The translations under genes and the position numbers were made by a program. The notes below the pieces were generated by a model. It saw only the letters and a program-made list of their open reading frames with translations. It was not told where the DNA came from and did not search any database. 64,000 nt of DNA, taken from NCBI RefSeq assembly GCF_047528295.1, contig NZ_CP180001.1:682001-746000 (forward strand), in the 5' to 3' direction. Positions 25,454-43,032 of the stretch are shown here, piece after piece (the stretch's first letter is position 1; every line of letters starts with the position of its first letter). The DNA is from Peptacetobacter sp900550335 (GTDB taxonomy: Bacteria > Bacillota > Clostridia > Peptostreptococcales > Peptostreptococcaceae).

Positions 25454-26950
25454 ATGAAAGGAAAGGTATATCTTGTAGGTGCGGGGCCTGGAGATACAAA
25501 GCTTATGACTTTAAAAGGTCTTGAGTGTATCAAAAAGTCCGACGTAATAATATACGATAGACTTGCAAATGATGAATTTTTAAAAGAGGCCAAAGAAGAT
25601 TGCGAGTTTATTTATGTTGGGAAGAAATCGAGCAATCATATACTCCCACAGGATATGATAAACGAGGTAATCGCAAAAAAGGCACTTGAAGGAAAGATTG
25701 TAACTAGATTAAAGGGTGGAGACCCGTATGTTTTTGGTAGAGGTGGAGAAGAAGCTGAGGTACTTTACGATGAAGGTATAGACTTTGAAATTGTACCAGG
25801 GATAACTTCTGCAATAGGTGGACTTTGTTACGCAGGAATACCTATAACTCATAGAGATTATGCGTCTTCATTCCATGTAATTACAGGACATCTGAGAGAA
25901 GACGAGGACAAGGAGATAAACTGGAATGCTCTTGCTAACTGCAAGGGAACACTAGTATTTTTAATGGGTATAGGAAACCTTAAACATATAAGTGATAGAC
26001 TTATAGAAGAAGGTAGAGATCCTAAAACACCAGTTGCTTTTGTAAGCTGGGCTACTAGATACAATCAGAAAACAGTTGTTACAGATTTAGAGAATGCGTA
26101 TGAAGTGGCACAGGAGAAAAAGGTAAAAGCTCCATCATTAATCGTAGTTGGAGATGTTGTAAAGGTGAGAGATAAGCTGAATTTCTTTGAAAATAGAGCT
26201 TTATTTGGAAAGAAAGTGGTTGTGACTAGAGCTAGAAAACAGAGTAGTGACCTTTCTGAAAAAATAAACTCTCTTGGAGGAAAGGCAGTGGAGCTTCCAG
26301 TTATCAAAATTGAGAAAAATGACGATACAGAGCTTAGAAAAGAGATAGAGAATTTAAGGAATTATACACATATTGTATTTACAAGCAGAAATGGTGTTGA
26401 ACTATTCTTTGAAACTTTAGACGATATGGGACTTGATTCTAGGGTATTCTTTGGAGTGAAAGTCTGTTCAATAGGAGCAGGTACTTCTGAGGAATTTATG
26501 AAGAGAGGTATAAAAGCTGATATAGTTCCTAAGAGATTTGTGGCAGAATCTCTATTTGAAGAGATGAAAAAAACTGTGAAAAGCAGCGATAGGATTTTAA
26601 TTCCTAGGTCTGAAAATGCTAGAGAATTTTTAGCAGATAAGTTGAAGGAAATATGTGAGGTAACAGAGGTATTTAGTTATAAGACTGTGATAGATGAGAA
26701 GAGTAGAGAGGTTGCAGAGGATGTACTAAAATCTGATGTAGATTATGTTACGTTTACAAGTAGCTCTACTGTGAAAAATCTTGTTGAGATTGCAGGTGGA
26801 AATTATAAGGAATTGCTTGAAGGCAAGAAACTTGTGTCTATTGGGCCTGTGACTAGTAGGACGATAGAGGAGTTTGGGCTTGAGGTATATAAAGAGGCTG
26901 AAGTGAGTACGATTGCTGGAGTGGTTGATGTACTTATAGGAGATAAATAA
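25454..26950 (+). CDS. cobA-hemD: Fused uroporphyrinogen-III C-methyltransferase / uroporphyrinogen-III synthase
   Basis: A 498-residue bifunctional protein. Residues 1 to about 240 are the SUMT (CobA) domain that makes precorrin-2: VYLVGAGPGDTKLMTLKG, VIIYDRLANDEFL, TRLKGGDPYVFGRGGEEAE, VPGITSAIGGLCYAGIPITH. From about 250 is the HemD domain, starting VVVTRARKQSSDLSEKI, with HIVFTSRNGVELFFETL and DYVTFTSSSTVKNL. Such fusions are common in clostridia. ATG 25454 follows ATGAGG; a TTG lies just before at 25451. Confidence 0.95.
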   Translation: MKGKVYLVGAGPGDTKLMTLKGLECIKKSDVIIYDRLANDEFLKEAKEDCEFIYVGKKSSNHILPQDMINEVIAKKALEGKIVTRLKGGDPYVFGRGGEEAEVLYDEGIDFEIVPGITSAIGGLCYAGIPITHRDYASSFHVITGHLREDEDKEINWNALANCKGTLVFLMGIGNLKHISDRLIEEGRDPKTPVAFVSWATRYNQKTVVTDLENAYEVAQEKKVKAPSLIVVGDVVKVRDKLNFFENRALFGKKVVVTRARKQSSDLSEKINSLGGKAVELPVIKIEKNDDTELRKEIENLRNYTHIVFTSRNGVELFFETLDDMGLDSRVFFGVKVCSIGAGTSEEFMKRGIKADIVPKRFVAESLFEEMKKTVKSSDRILIPRSENAREFLADKLKEICEVTEVFSYKTVIDEKSREVAEDVLKSDVDYVTFTSSSTVKNLVEIAGGNYKELLEGKKLVSIGPVTSRTIEEFGLEVYKEAEVSTIAGVVDVLIGDK

Positions 26951-26973
26951 ATCCTGTAGGAGATAGATAAATT

Positions 26974-27756
26974 ATGAATACTTGTAAAATAAGAGGTTTA
27001 GTACTAGGAGAAGGAATACCTAAAATTTGTGTACCAATAGTAGGAAAAAGCAAAGAAGAGATTGTAGATTTGGCTAAAAAAGTAAAAGAGATTGGTACAG
27101 ACAAAGAGATTGGTGCAGACATAGTAGAATTTAGAGCGGATTGGTTTGAGGATATATTAGACTTTGAAAAAACGGAAGAAGTTTTAAAAGAACTTAGAGG
27201 AATTCTAGGGGAAACTCCTATATTATTCACTTTCAGAACTTTAAAAGAAGGTGGAGAAAAGGCAATGGAATTAGAAAAATACGTAGAACTAAATATAAAT
27301 GTTATAAATACAGGATTAGTTGATGCTATTGATGTTGAAATATTTACAGGTGATGAATTTGTTAAGGCTGTTGTAGATTCAGCACATGAAAAGGGAGTAA
27401 AAGTAATTGGATCAAATCACGATTTTTATAAGACTCCAGAAAAAGATGAGATAGTATGCAGACTAAGGAAGATGCAAGAATTAAACGTTGATGTTGCTAA
27501 GATAGCGGTTATGCCACAAAGTAAAAAAGATGTTATAACCCTTCTTGCAGCTACTGAAGAGATGTACACTAATTATGCGAATAGGCCAATTATAACAATG
27601 TCTATGTCAAAATTAGGTGTTGTAAGTAGGTTAGTTGGAGAGGCTTTTGGTTCAGTGCTTACTTTTGGAGCAGTTGGAAAGACATCAGCACCAGGTCAGA
27701 TAAATGTTAAGGATTTGAAATCTGCTTTGAGTATAGTTCACAATAGCTTACATTAG
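26974..27756 (+). CDS. aroD: 3-dehydroquinate dehydratase, type I
   Basis: A 260-residue class-I dehydroquinase of the shikimate pathway. The catalytic residues are visible: His149 in GSNHDFYKTP and the Schiff-base Lys176 in VAKIAVMP, with the C-terminal SMSKLGVVSRL and GAPGQI-like SAPGQINVKDL segments. It is not a tetrapyrrole gene; it shares direction and lies only 23 bases after cobA-hemD, so it is probably cotranscribed with it. The terminator at 27797 then follows. Confidence 0.95.
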   Translation: MNTCKIRGLVLGEGIPKICVPIVGKSKEEIVDLAKKVKEIGTDKEIGADIVEFRADWFEDILDFEKTEEVLKELRGILGETPILFTFRTLKEGGEKAMELEKYVELNINVINTGLVDAIDVEIFTGDEFVKAVVDSAHEKGVKVIGSNHDFYKTPEKDEIVCRLRKMQELNVDVAKIAVMPQSKKDVITLLAATEEMYTNYANRPIITMSMSKLGVVSRLVGEAFGSVLTFGAVGKTSAPGQINVKDLKSALSIVHNSLH

Positions 27757-27796
27757 ACAAAGTTGTTTAGTTGATATATAATAGATGAATATGGGG

Positions 27797-27829
27797 AAAA
27801 GGGGGCTAATATTTATGCCTCCTTTTTTT
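27797..27829 (+). terminator. Intrinsic terminator after aroD
   Basis: Stem AAAAGGGGGC / GCCTCCTTTT (one mismatch) with an A/T loop, ending in seven T. It probably closes the main corrin transcript. Confidence 0.85.
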
Positions 27830-27867
27830 GCTAGTGGGGACTAGCTTTTGAAAGGGATGAATAGAAA

Positions 27868-28638
27868 ATGCAGTATAAGGATAGAAATTTAGTTGTTAAT
27901 TTTAGCAATACATATTCTAGGAGTGTTGTAGATAGTTTGGATAATACAGATTGGATAGATTGTTCAGATATATCTGGTACCAATATGTATTGCACAGATG
28001 AAGCAGCAGAGGAAATCAATAAAAGATTGAGAGAATACGGTCCAAATGGTGTGCATTTTATAGATTCAGGAAATTATCATTATATGACAGAGTTTTTTGT
28101 AGATAAGTTGGATTGTAAATTTTCTCTTGTTTTGTTTGATTACCATAATGATATGCAAGTTCCGATGATTCACAGTTTTACTAGTTGTGGAGATTGGGCA
28201 AGAGAGGTATTAGAGAATAACGAGAATTTAGAGCAGTTAATTTTGATAGGGCCGAGTCAGAAGAATATAAATGATATTGAAGGTTTGCCAAGAGATAAGT
28301 TTGATAAATTGGTGTGTATAAGCCTTCAAGATTTAGAAAAGCATGTGGCAGAGGAAAAGTTGGAGCTTATAAAGAATGATATACCTCTGTATGTTTCTAT
28401 AGATAAGGATGTTTTGAGCAGACATTATGCAAAGACAAATTGGAGTCAAGGTGGGATGTCTGTAGAGCTTTTAAAAAGGATATTGAATAGATTTTTAGTA
28501 GAGCATGAGATTATAGGGGCTGATATTTGTGGAGAACAGAGTCCTTATGAACCTATGCCAGAGTTTTTTGAAGATAGAGAGATTAATAAAAAGACGAATA
28601 AATCGTTGTATAAGTTTTTGACTAAGGTAATAAAATAA
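27868..28638 (+). CDS. Arginase-fold (ureohydrolase family) protein
   Basis: A 256-residue protein with the metal-binding pattern of the arginase/agmatinase fold: LVLFDYHNDMQ (Asp-x-His-x-Asp) at about residues 88-98 and YVSIDKDVLS (Asp-x-Asp) at about 172-181, followed by WSQGGMSVELLKRIL and IIGADICGE, as in ureohydrolases. An HFIDSGNYHYM segment lies at about 58-68. The N-terminal part differs from true arginases and the usual GGDH motif is not seen, so substrate is unknown. AAAGGGA precedes ATG 27868. It stands between aroD's terminator and the precorrin-2 dehydrogenase. Confidence 0.78.
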   Translation: MQYKDRNLVVNFSNTYSRSVVDSLDNTDWIDCSDISGTNMYCTDEAAEEINKRLREYGPNGVHFIDSGNYHYMTEFFVDKLDCKFSLVLFDYHNDMQVPMIHSFTSCGDWAREVLENNENLEQLILIGPSQKNINDIEGLPRDKFDKLVCISLQDLEKHVAEEKLELIKNDIPLYVSIDKDVLSRHYAKTNWSQGGMSVELLKRILNRFLVEHEIIGADICGEQSPYEPMPEFFEDREINKKTNKSLYKFLTKVIK

Positions 28639-28674
28639 GAGAAATTGAGGAAAATAGGGAAAAGAGGTGTAGTT

Positions 28675-29259
28675 TTGTTTTATCCAGTAAATATTAATTT
28701 AGACAATATGGAGATAATAATAGTTGGTGGGGGAAAGGTAGCACTGAGAAAATGTATGAATTTTTTAGATTTTGGAAAGAGTGTTACTGTTTTAGCTCCA
28801 GAGTTTGATAGTAGATTTTTAGAGATAGGAAATAAGGTTGATTTAATTAATGATATTTTTAAAGAAGAATATATAGAAAAATTTGATATAGTTGTGGCTG
28901 CTACTGATAACAAAGAGGTTAATGAGGAGATTGCTTGTATTTGCAGGAAAAAGTCTAAGTTAATAAATGTTGTTGATAGTAGGGATCTTTCTGATTTTAC
29001 AGTTTCATCTTATGTAAAAAGAGGGGATTTATTAATAGGAATATCTACAGGTGGCAAAATTCCGGCATTATCTGCAAAAATTAGGGAAGAATTAGAAGAG
29101 ATATATGATGAATCTTTTGCAGAATATGTAGATATATTAGGAGAGATAAGAGAAAAAATTATTAAAAAATATGAAAATAAAGAAGAAAGAAAAGAAGCAC
29201 TGAAGTCATTGGTAAAACTGAATATGAACGAGTTAGAAGAACTTGAAAAAAGCATATAA
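28675..29259 (+). CDS. Precorrin-2 dehydrogenase (SirC/Met8-like)
   Basis: A 194-residue NAD-dependent enzyme that oxidises precorrin-2 to sirohydrochlorin, the substrate of CbiK. The Rossmann loop IIIVGGGKVALRKCMNFL is near residues 13-30; VVAATDNKEVNEEIA, INVVDSRDLSDFTVSS and GISTGGKIPALSAKIREELE follow. It corresponds to the N-terminal CysG/Met8 module without the methyltransferase, which is supplied by CobA. Start is TTG 28675 with AGAGGTG six bases upstream; TTG 28645 would place a charged tail before the conserved FYPV start. The rRNA promoter begins 34 bases after its stop. Confidence 0.92.
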   Translation: MFYPVNINLDNMEIIIVGGGKVALRKCMNFLDFGKSVTVLAPEFDSRFLEIGNKVDLINDIFKEEYIEKFDIVVAATDNKEVNEEIACICRKKSKLINVVDSRDLSDFTVSSYVKRGDLLIGISTGGKIPALSAKIREELEEIYDESFAEYVDILGEIREKIIKKYENKEERKEALKSLVKLNMNELEELEKSI

Positions 29260-29292
29260 AAATAAAATAATAAAAAAAGTTTAAAAAAAGTG

Positions 29293-29321
29293 TTGACGAT
29301 GGAAATGAATGGTGGTATTAT
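29293..29321 (+). promoter_or_regulatory. rRNA operon promoter
   Basis: TTGACG (29293-29298), 17-base spacer, TATTAT (29316-29321). It is the only such promoter seen for the two tandem rRNA operons. Confidence 0.8.
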
Positions 29322-29361
29322 AATACTTGTCCTTGAGAGAGGGCAGTGAAACAAAACAGAA

Positions 29362-29476
29362 ATGAACTTTGAAAACTGAACAGCAGATATATTTAGTTCG
29401 AATAAACAATTCGAACGCCATACAAACCATGCCAGATATTTTGAGATAACATCTGAGCGGATTTAACAAACTAATT
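29362..29476 (+). promoter_or_regulatory. rRNA leader with boxA, copy 1
   Basis: TGAACTTTGAAAACT at 29363-29377 is a boxA-like antitermination element, followed by TTCGAATAAACAATTCGAA, a short hairpin. Nearly the same leader recurs at 34413-34530. Confidence 0.65.
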
Positions 29477-30983
<1,507 letters not shown>

Positions 30984-31131
30984 GGGAGAATTATCTGCTG
31001 TTCGGTTTTGAAGGTTTATTCCTTCAAAACTGTACTTTGAAAACTACATATATATTATGATATGACATCATTTATTTCCTTAATGTGATAAATAAGGACG
31101 ACAACCTTATTAAAAAATGTCAAATGTAACT

Positions 31132-34032
<2,901 letters not shown>

Positions 34033-34100
34033 AGTAAATATTTGGTGATTTGATTAATATGTATGTAGTTTTCAGAGTACAATCTCTGAAAATAAAGATT

Positions 34101-34217
<117 letters not shown>

Positions 34218-34224
34218 TATATGT

Positions 34225-34314
34225 GCCGAAGTGGCGGAACTGGCAGACGCACAGGACTTAAAATCCTGCGGGACTTATCCTCCCGTACCGGTTCGATTCC
34301 GGTCTTCGGCACCA
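34225..34314 (+). tRNA. tRNA-Leu (anticodon UAA)
   Basis: Acceptor GCCGAAG / CTTCGGC, anticodon loop CTTAAAA (TAA) within CAGGA / TCCTG, a long variable arm, GGTTCGATTCC T-arm and encoded CCA. 90 bases long. Confidence 0.97.
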
Positions 34315-34329
34315 TATTTAATATATAGT

Positions 34330-34406
34330 GGACCATTAGCTCAGTTGGTTAGAGCGCCCGGCTCATAACCGGTAGGTCTGGGGTTCGAGTCCCTGATGGT
34401 CCACCA
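34330..34406 (+). tRNA. tRNA with CAU anticodon (Ile2 or elongator Met)
   Basis: Acceptor GGACCAT / ATGGTCC, loop CTCATAA, GGTTCGAGTCC T-arm, encoded CCA. The GGACC acceptor resembles bacillar tRNA-Ile2, whose C34 is changed to lysidine by TilS, but elongator Met cannot be excluded by eye. Not an initiator type. Confidence 0.9.
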
Positions 34407-34412
34407 CTTTAA

Positions 34413-34530
34413 ATGAACTTTGAAAACTGAACAGCAGATATATTTAGTTCGAATAAATAATTCGAACGCCATACAAACCATGCCAGATATTTTGAGATAA
34501 CATCTGAGCGGATTCAACATTGTAGAAATT
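34413..34530 (+). promoter_or_regulatory. rRNA leader with boxA, copy 2
   Basis: TGAACTTTGAAAACT recurs at 34414-34428, only eight bases after the CAU tRNA. The leader is nearly identical to 29362-29476 up to about 34515. No separate promoter precedes it. Confidence 0.65.
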
Positions 34531-36037
<1,507 letters not shown>

Positions 36038-36086
36038 GGGAGAATTATCTGCTGTTCAGTTTTGAAAGTTTATACAAACTTAATAT

Positions 36087-36162
36087 GGGGGTGTAGCTCA
36101 GTTGGGAGAGCACTTGCCTTGCAAGCAAGGGGTCAGGAGTTCGAATCTCCTCATCTCCACCA
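36087..36162 (+). tRNA. tRNA-Ala (anticodon UGC) in the 16S-23S spacer
   Basis: Acceptor GGGGGTG / CATCTCC (two G-U pairs), loop CTTGCAA (TGC), AGTTCGAATCT T-arm, CCA encoded. It replaces part of the hairpin present in the spacer of copy 1. Confidence 0.97.
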
Positions 36163-36264
36163 TTTGTACTTTGAAAACTACATATATATTATGATATGAC
36201 ATCATTTATTTCCTTAATGTGATAAATAAGGACGACAACCTTATAAAAAATATCAAATGTAACT

Positions 36265-39165
<2,901 letters not shown>

Positions 39166-39233
39166 AGTAAATATTTGGTGATTTGATTAATATGTATGTA
39201 GTTTTCAGAGTACAATCTCTGAAAATAAAGATT

Positions 39234-39346
<113 letters not shown>

Positions 39347-39350
<4 letters not shown>

Positions 39351-39364
39351 TAATCTTTTTTTAT
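39347..39364 (+). terminator. Terminator of the tandem rRNA operons
   Basis: CCACGTAATCTTTTTTT after the 5S gene pairs with AAAGATTATGTGG before it (39227-39239), so the 5S terminal helix is extended and followed by a U-tract. The first 5S copy has no such tail. Confidence 0.6.
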
Positions 39365-39420
39365 GTAATAATATAAAAACTATAGTATAATAAAGTTAAT
39401 AAGACAAATTGAATATAAAT

Positions 39421-39580
39421 AGTTTTCGGTTTCCGCAAGGAATTAATAAGGAATCAGGTGAAAGACCTGAGCAGCCCCCGTTACTGTGAAGTTGACGAAA
39501 GTTAGAGTTGCCACTGTAATTTATAATTATGGGAAGGTTAACTAGTAGGATGAAGCAAAGCCAGGAGACTTGCCGAAAAT
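39421..39580 (+). promoter_or_regulatory. Cobalamin riboswitch
   Basis: Closing helix TTTTCGG / CCGAAAA, AATCAGGTGAAAGACCTGA-type P3 arm, GCAGCCCCCGTTACTGTG, GCCACTG, GGGAAGG and the B12 box AGCCAGGAGACTTGCC in the expected order. It is expected to bind adenosylcobalamin and shut off the cbiMNQO transporter. A -10 TATAAT at 39386-39391 could be its promoter. The expression platform is not obvious; the nearest strong terminator is 283 bases downstream. Confidence 0.95.
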
Positions 39581-39862
39581 ATAGAGTAAATTTCTTCGGG
39601 GATGGAGAAAGTTTCTTGAAATAATATATAAATCAAAATATATCTTCTAAAGAATCAAAAAATTATCTAGTGAAAATAATTTAATGTAATAAAAATACTA
39701 ATAAAAATAATTTAGTTTATTTAATTTGATTTAATTTAATATAGTGAAATTATATAGTGTAAAGTAATGATATTTATTTTAATATAGTAAGATAACTATA
39801 TATAAGCTATTTAAAAGAAGAATAAGAGATAACTTGATTTAAATACAATAATAGAAATTTTG

Positions 39863-39893
39863 AAGTCCTACAGTTTTGTAGGACTTTTATTTT
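39863..39893 (+). terminator. Strong hairpin terminator between riboswitch and cbiM
   Basis: A perfect 10-bp stem AAGTCCTACA / TGTAGGACTT with GTTT loop and TTTTATTTTT. The 282 bases between the aptamer and this hairpin are A/T-rich and hold no gene; the 174 bases after it carry two TTGATATCA palindromes (39974-39983, 39990-39998) and the cbiM ribosome-binding site. Confidence 0.85.
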
Positions 39894-40067
39894 TATTAAA
39901 ATAAATTTTATTAAAATTAAAGTATATTAATTAAAGTATATTTTAGTTTTTTAAAAAATAATTTTTAAAGAACTTGATATCAAAATAAATTGATATCATG
40001 AAACTCATGAAACACATCTCTTTTTTATATTTAAAGGTCTTAAAATATAAAATAAAAGGAGAAAAAT

Positions 40068-40799
40068 ATGAAACAGAAGATGAAATCAGTTCTTGCAGCT
40101 GCACTTATGTTAGTGGTTTTAAATCCAGTACAGTCTAGTGCAATGCACATCATGGAAGGATTCCTTCCAAAACAGTGGTCTTTAATATGGACTATAGTAT
40201 TTATACCTTTCTTCTTAGTGGGTATAAGATCAATTAACAAAATAGTAAAAGAAGAGCCAAAGAAAAAAGTACTTTTAGCTTTATGTGGAGCTTTCGTATT
40301 TGTACTATCAGCTCTTAAAATTCCATCAGTTAATGGAAGTTGCTCACATCCAACAGGTGTAGGTCTAAGTGCAATATTATTTGGACCAGGGGTAACCGTT
40401 GTACTTGGTACAATAGTTTTATTATTCCAGGCGATATTACTTGCTCATGGTGGTTTAACAACATTAGGTGCAAATGCGTTCTCAATGGCAATAGTTGGAC
40501 CTATAGTATCATACCTTATATTTAAAGGAATGGAAAAAGTATGCAAAAATAGAAAAGTAAATGTATTTTTAGCTGCGGCACTTGGAGACTTAGCTACATA
40601 CACAGTAACATCATTCCAGCTTGCATTTGCATTCCCAGCTGCTACAGGTGGAGTAATGGCATCTGCTATAAAATTCTTAGGAATATTCTTTGTAACACAG
40701 GTTCCAATAGCAATAGCGGAAGGTATATTAACAGTAATCGTATACAACCTAATAGTTGAAAATGTGGAAGGAGTTGATTTTAATGTCAAAAACAACTAA
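40068..40799 (+). CDS. cbiM: Cobalt ECF transporter substrate-binding protein CbiM
   Basis: A 243-residue membrane protein that captures Co2+ in the CbiMNQO ECF importer. A signal peptide (KMKSVLAAALMLVVLNPVQ) precedes MHIMEGFLP, the new N-terminus whose Met-His residues bind cobalt in the family. Later blocks are VNGSCSHPTGVGLSAILFGP and ALGDLATYTVTSFQLA, with about six membrane helices. AAAAGGAG precedes ATG 40068. Controlled by the upstream B12 riboswitch, and overlapping cbiN by 17 bases. Confidence 0.96.
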   Translation: MKQKMKSVLAAALMLVVLNPVQSSAMHIMEGFLPKQWSLIWTIVFIPFFLVGIRSINKIVKEEPKKKVLLALCGAFVFVLSALKIPSVNGSCSHPTGVGLSAILFGPGVTVVLGTIVLLFQAILLAHGGLTTLGANAFSMAIVGPIVSYLIFKGMEKVCKNRKVNVFLAAALGDLATYTVTSFQLAFAFPAATGGVMASAIKFLGIFFVTQVPIAIAEGILTVIVYNLIVENVEGVDFNVKNN

Positions 40800-41127
40800 A
40801 ACTAACATATTATTAATAATATTAGCAATCGCTTTAATAGTACTTCCACTAGTAGTAAATCCAGGGGCTGAATACGGTGGAGCTGATGGACATGCAGAAG
40901 AAGCAATAACAGAAATAAACCCAGAATATGAACCATGGTTTGCTAGTTTCTATGAGCCACCAAGTGGGGAAATAGAAAGTTTATTATTCTCAACTCAGGC
41001 TGCATTTGGAGCAGGAATAATAGGTTATATCTTAGGAAATTTAAAAGGCAAAAAATCTGGAAGAGAAGAAATAAGAAAAGAGCTTGAAGCTAAAACAAGT
41101 GAAAAAAGCGATGATAAAGAGCAATAA
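40783..41127 (+). CDS. cbiN: Cobalt ECF transporter accessory protein CbiN
   Basis: A 114-residue protein with two membrane helices (NILLIILAIALIVLPLVV and AAFGAGIIGYILGNL) around an external loop containing FYEPPSGEIESLLFS, the CbiN signature. It stimulates cobalt uptake by CbiM. Start ATG 40783 has AAGGAG ten bases upstream inside cbiM; an in-frame ATG at 40756 is less likely. C-terminus is highly charged. Confidence 0.94.
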   Translation: MSKTTKTNILLIILAIALIVLPLVVNPGAEYGGADGHAEEAITEINPEYEPWFASFYEPPSGEIESLLFSTQAAFGAGIIGYILGNLKGKKSGREEIRKELEAKTSEKSDDKEQ

Positions 41128-41250
41128 GATGGTAAAGTAAGATAAAGAGTAATAAGATTATAAAGATTAATAATTAATACTAACGATAAAATATATAATA
41201 TGATTTAAATATATAATATAATGATTTAAAATATATAATATAATAATGAT

Positions 41251-41280
41251 AGAAGGCTGCATGATTTGCAGCTTTTCTAG
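41251..41280 (+). terminator. Hairpin between cbiN and cbiQ (weak terminator or attenuator)
   Basis: GGCTGCA / TGCAGC stem extended by AGAAG / CTTTTCT, followed by only a short T-run. It could lower cbiQO relative to cbiMN or mark an mRNA processing site. The preceding bases contain three related copies of ATGATTTAAATATATAATA. Confidence 0.4.
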
Positions 41281-41310
41281 TATCTAAAATACATGAGGAG
41301 GAGAATATAA

Positions 41311-41991
41311 ATGTTACTAATAGATAAATACGCTTACACAAATAAGCTAACAGACAAAAATCCTTACATAAAGGCGATATTCTCCATACTATTTTTAATC
41401 CTTTCATTGACGATTGAAAATAGAATTTTTCAAATATCTATAATAACAATTATGTCTATAACAATAATATCAACATCTAAAATGGGGATAAGTGAATATT
41501 TAAAGCTACTTTCAATACCTCTAATCTTTATGATAATGAGTATTTTGGCGATAATTATAAGTATATCCACAGAAAAATCGGATATGTTGACATATTTTAC
41601 AGTAGGAAGTACCTACATAGGAATATCAAAATTTGGATTGATGAATGCATTAAGAATATTGTCTAGGTCTATAGCATGCCTTACATGTGTATATTTTTTA
41701 ATGCTAACTACACCGTTCAACCAACTTATAAAAGTATTTAAAAAGATGCATATTCCCGACAATGTAATAGAAATTGCAATGCTTATATATAGATTTATAT
41801 TTATATTTTTGGAGGAAGTTCAGGAAATATATAAATCTCAGGAAATGAAGCTTGGATATATGGGAATGAGAAATTCATACAATTCTCTGGGGTTACTTTT
41901 AAATATGCTTTATAAAAGAATGATGAAAAGATACGAAGATATGTCTATAGCATTAGATATGAAGCTATTTGATGGAAAATTCCATATCTAA
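41311..41991 (+). CDS. cbiQ: Cobalt ECF transporter T component CbiQ
   Basis: A 226-residue membrane protein that couples CbiM to the ATPase. It opens with KYAYTNKLTDKNPYIKAIFS, has five or so hydrophobic helices and the conserved coupling-helix region with MLIYRFIFIFLEEVQEIYKS and QEMKLGYMG, and LYKRMMKRYEDMSIALDMK near the end. AGGAGGAG precedes ATG 41311. Confidence 0.94.
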   Translation: MLLIDKYAYTNKLTDKNPYIKAIFSILFLILSLTIENRIFQISIITIMSITIISTSKMGISEYLKLLSIPLIFMIMSILAIIISISTEKSDMLTYFTVGSTYIGISKFGLMNALRILSRSIACLTCVYFLMLTTPFNQLIKVFKKMHIPDNVIEIAMLIYRFIFIFLEEVQEIYKSQEMKLGYMGMRNSYNSLGLLLNMLYKRMMKRYEDMSIALDMKLFDGKFHI

Positions 41992-41997
41992 GTCAGG

Positions 41998-42185
41998 ATA
42001 TTAAAAAATGTACAAATGAGATAATAAAAAATATACAAAGAATATAATAAAAATATGTATAAACATAATAAAAAGTATACAAAGAATATAATAAAAATAT
42101 GTACAAATATAATAAAAAAATATATAAATAATATAATAAAAAAATTACAGATAGAATAATAAAAGTATATGCAAATAGGACAGTA
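41998..42185 (+). repeat. Degenerate A/T tandem repeat between cbiQ and cbiO
   Basis: About eight near-copies of a 20-24-base unit of the form ATAATAAAAATATGTACAAA fill the whole spacer. CAAAGAATATAATAAAAATATG occurs twice in nearly identical form (about 42036 and 42080). No gene or terminator is seen. Confidence 0.8.
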
Positions 42186-42204
42186 AAAATGGGATGGTGA
42201 GAAT

Positions 42205-43032
42205 ATGTATAAAATAGAAAATCTATCATTCAAATATGAAAAAGATAAATATGCTTTAAAAGATATAAATATGGACTTTTCTAAAGGGGATATAATTGGA
42301 GTAATAGGTGAAAATGGATGTGGAAAATCCACTTTATTTATGAATATGACTGGAATATTAAAGCCAAATTCTGGAGAAATAAGATATAACGATGAAAAAA
42401 TAAAGTATGGAAAGAAAGATTTGTATAATTTAAGAAAAAAGGTTGGAATAGTATTTCAGGATCCAGAAAAGCAGATATTCTACTCTAAAGTTTACGACGA
42501 TATAGCATTTACAATGAGAAATATCGGAATGAATGAAGAGGATATAAAAAAGAGAGTAGAAAAAGCACTAGAGGCTGTAAATGGAAGCGAATTTATAGAT
42601 AAGCCTGTTCAATTTTTAAGCTATGGTCAGAAAAAAAGGGTTGCGATTGCATCTGTAATAGCTATGCAAAATGAAACAGTGCTACTTGATGAGCCGACAT
42701 CGGGGTTAGACCCTAGAAGTACCGATGCAGTTGTGGACATAATCAAAAATATGAAAAAAAATGGAACAAAAGTGGTAATCTCTAGCCATGATATGGATTT
42801 GATATACGAAATATGTGATTATGTTTATGTTATGAATAAGGGAGAAATAATAAAAGCGGGAAATCCTGATGATGTGTTTATGGACGAAAAAATGATAAAA
42901 AATGCAGGATTAAAAACACCTTGGATAATAAAAATCTACAACGAACTAAAAAATAACGAATTAAAAAATGGAGAAACAAAAGAAGAAACGAATTTAAAAA
43001 CAATAAAAACAAAATTTGCACAGTATAAATAA
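42205..43032 (+). CDS. cbiO: Cobalt ECF transporter ATP-binding protein CbiO
   Basis: A 275-residue ABC ATPase that powers the CbiMNQ complex. Walker A GENGCGKST at about residues 36-44, Q-loop VFQDPEKQIF, signature LSYGQKKRVAIA, Walker B VLLDEPTSGLD and switch His in VISSHDMD are all present. The C-terminal ~40 residues are Lys/Asn/Glu-rich and nonconserved. GGTGAG-type ribosome-binding site precedes ATG 42205. Confidence 0.96.
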   Translation: MYKIENLSFKYEKDKYALKDINMDFSKGDIIGVIGENGCGKSTLFMNMTGILKPNSGEIRYNDEKIKYGKKDLYNLRKKVGIVFQDPEKQIFYSKVYDDIAFTMRNIGMNEEDIKKRVEKALEAVNGSEFIDKPVQFLSYGQKKRVAIASVIAMQNETVLLDEPTSGLDPRSTDAVVDIIKNMKKNGTKVVISSHDMDLIYEICDYVYVMNKGEIIKAGNPDDVFMDEKMIKNAGLKTPWIIKIYNELKNNELKNGETKEETNLKTIKTKFAQYK

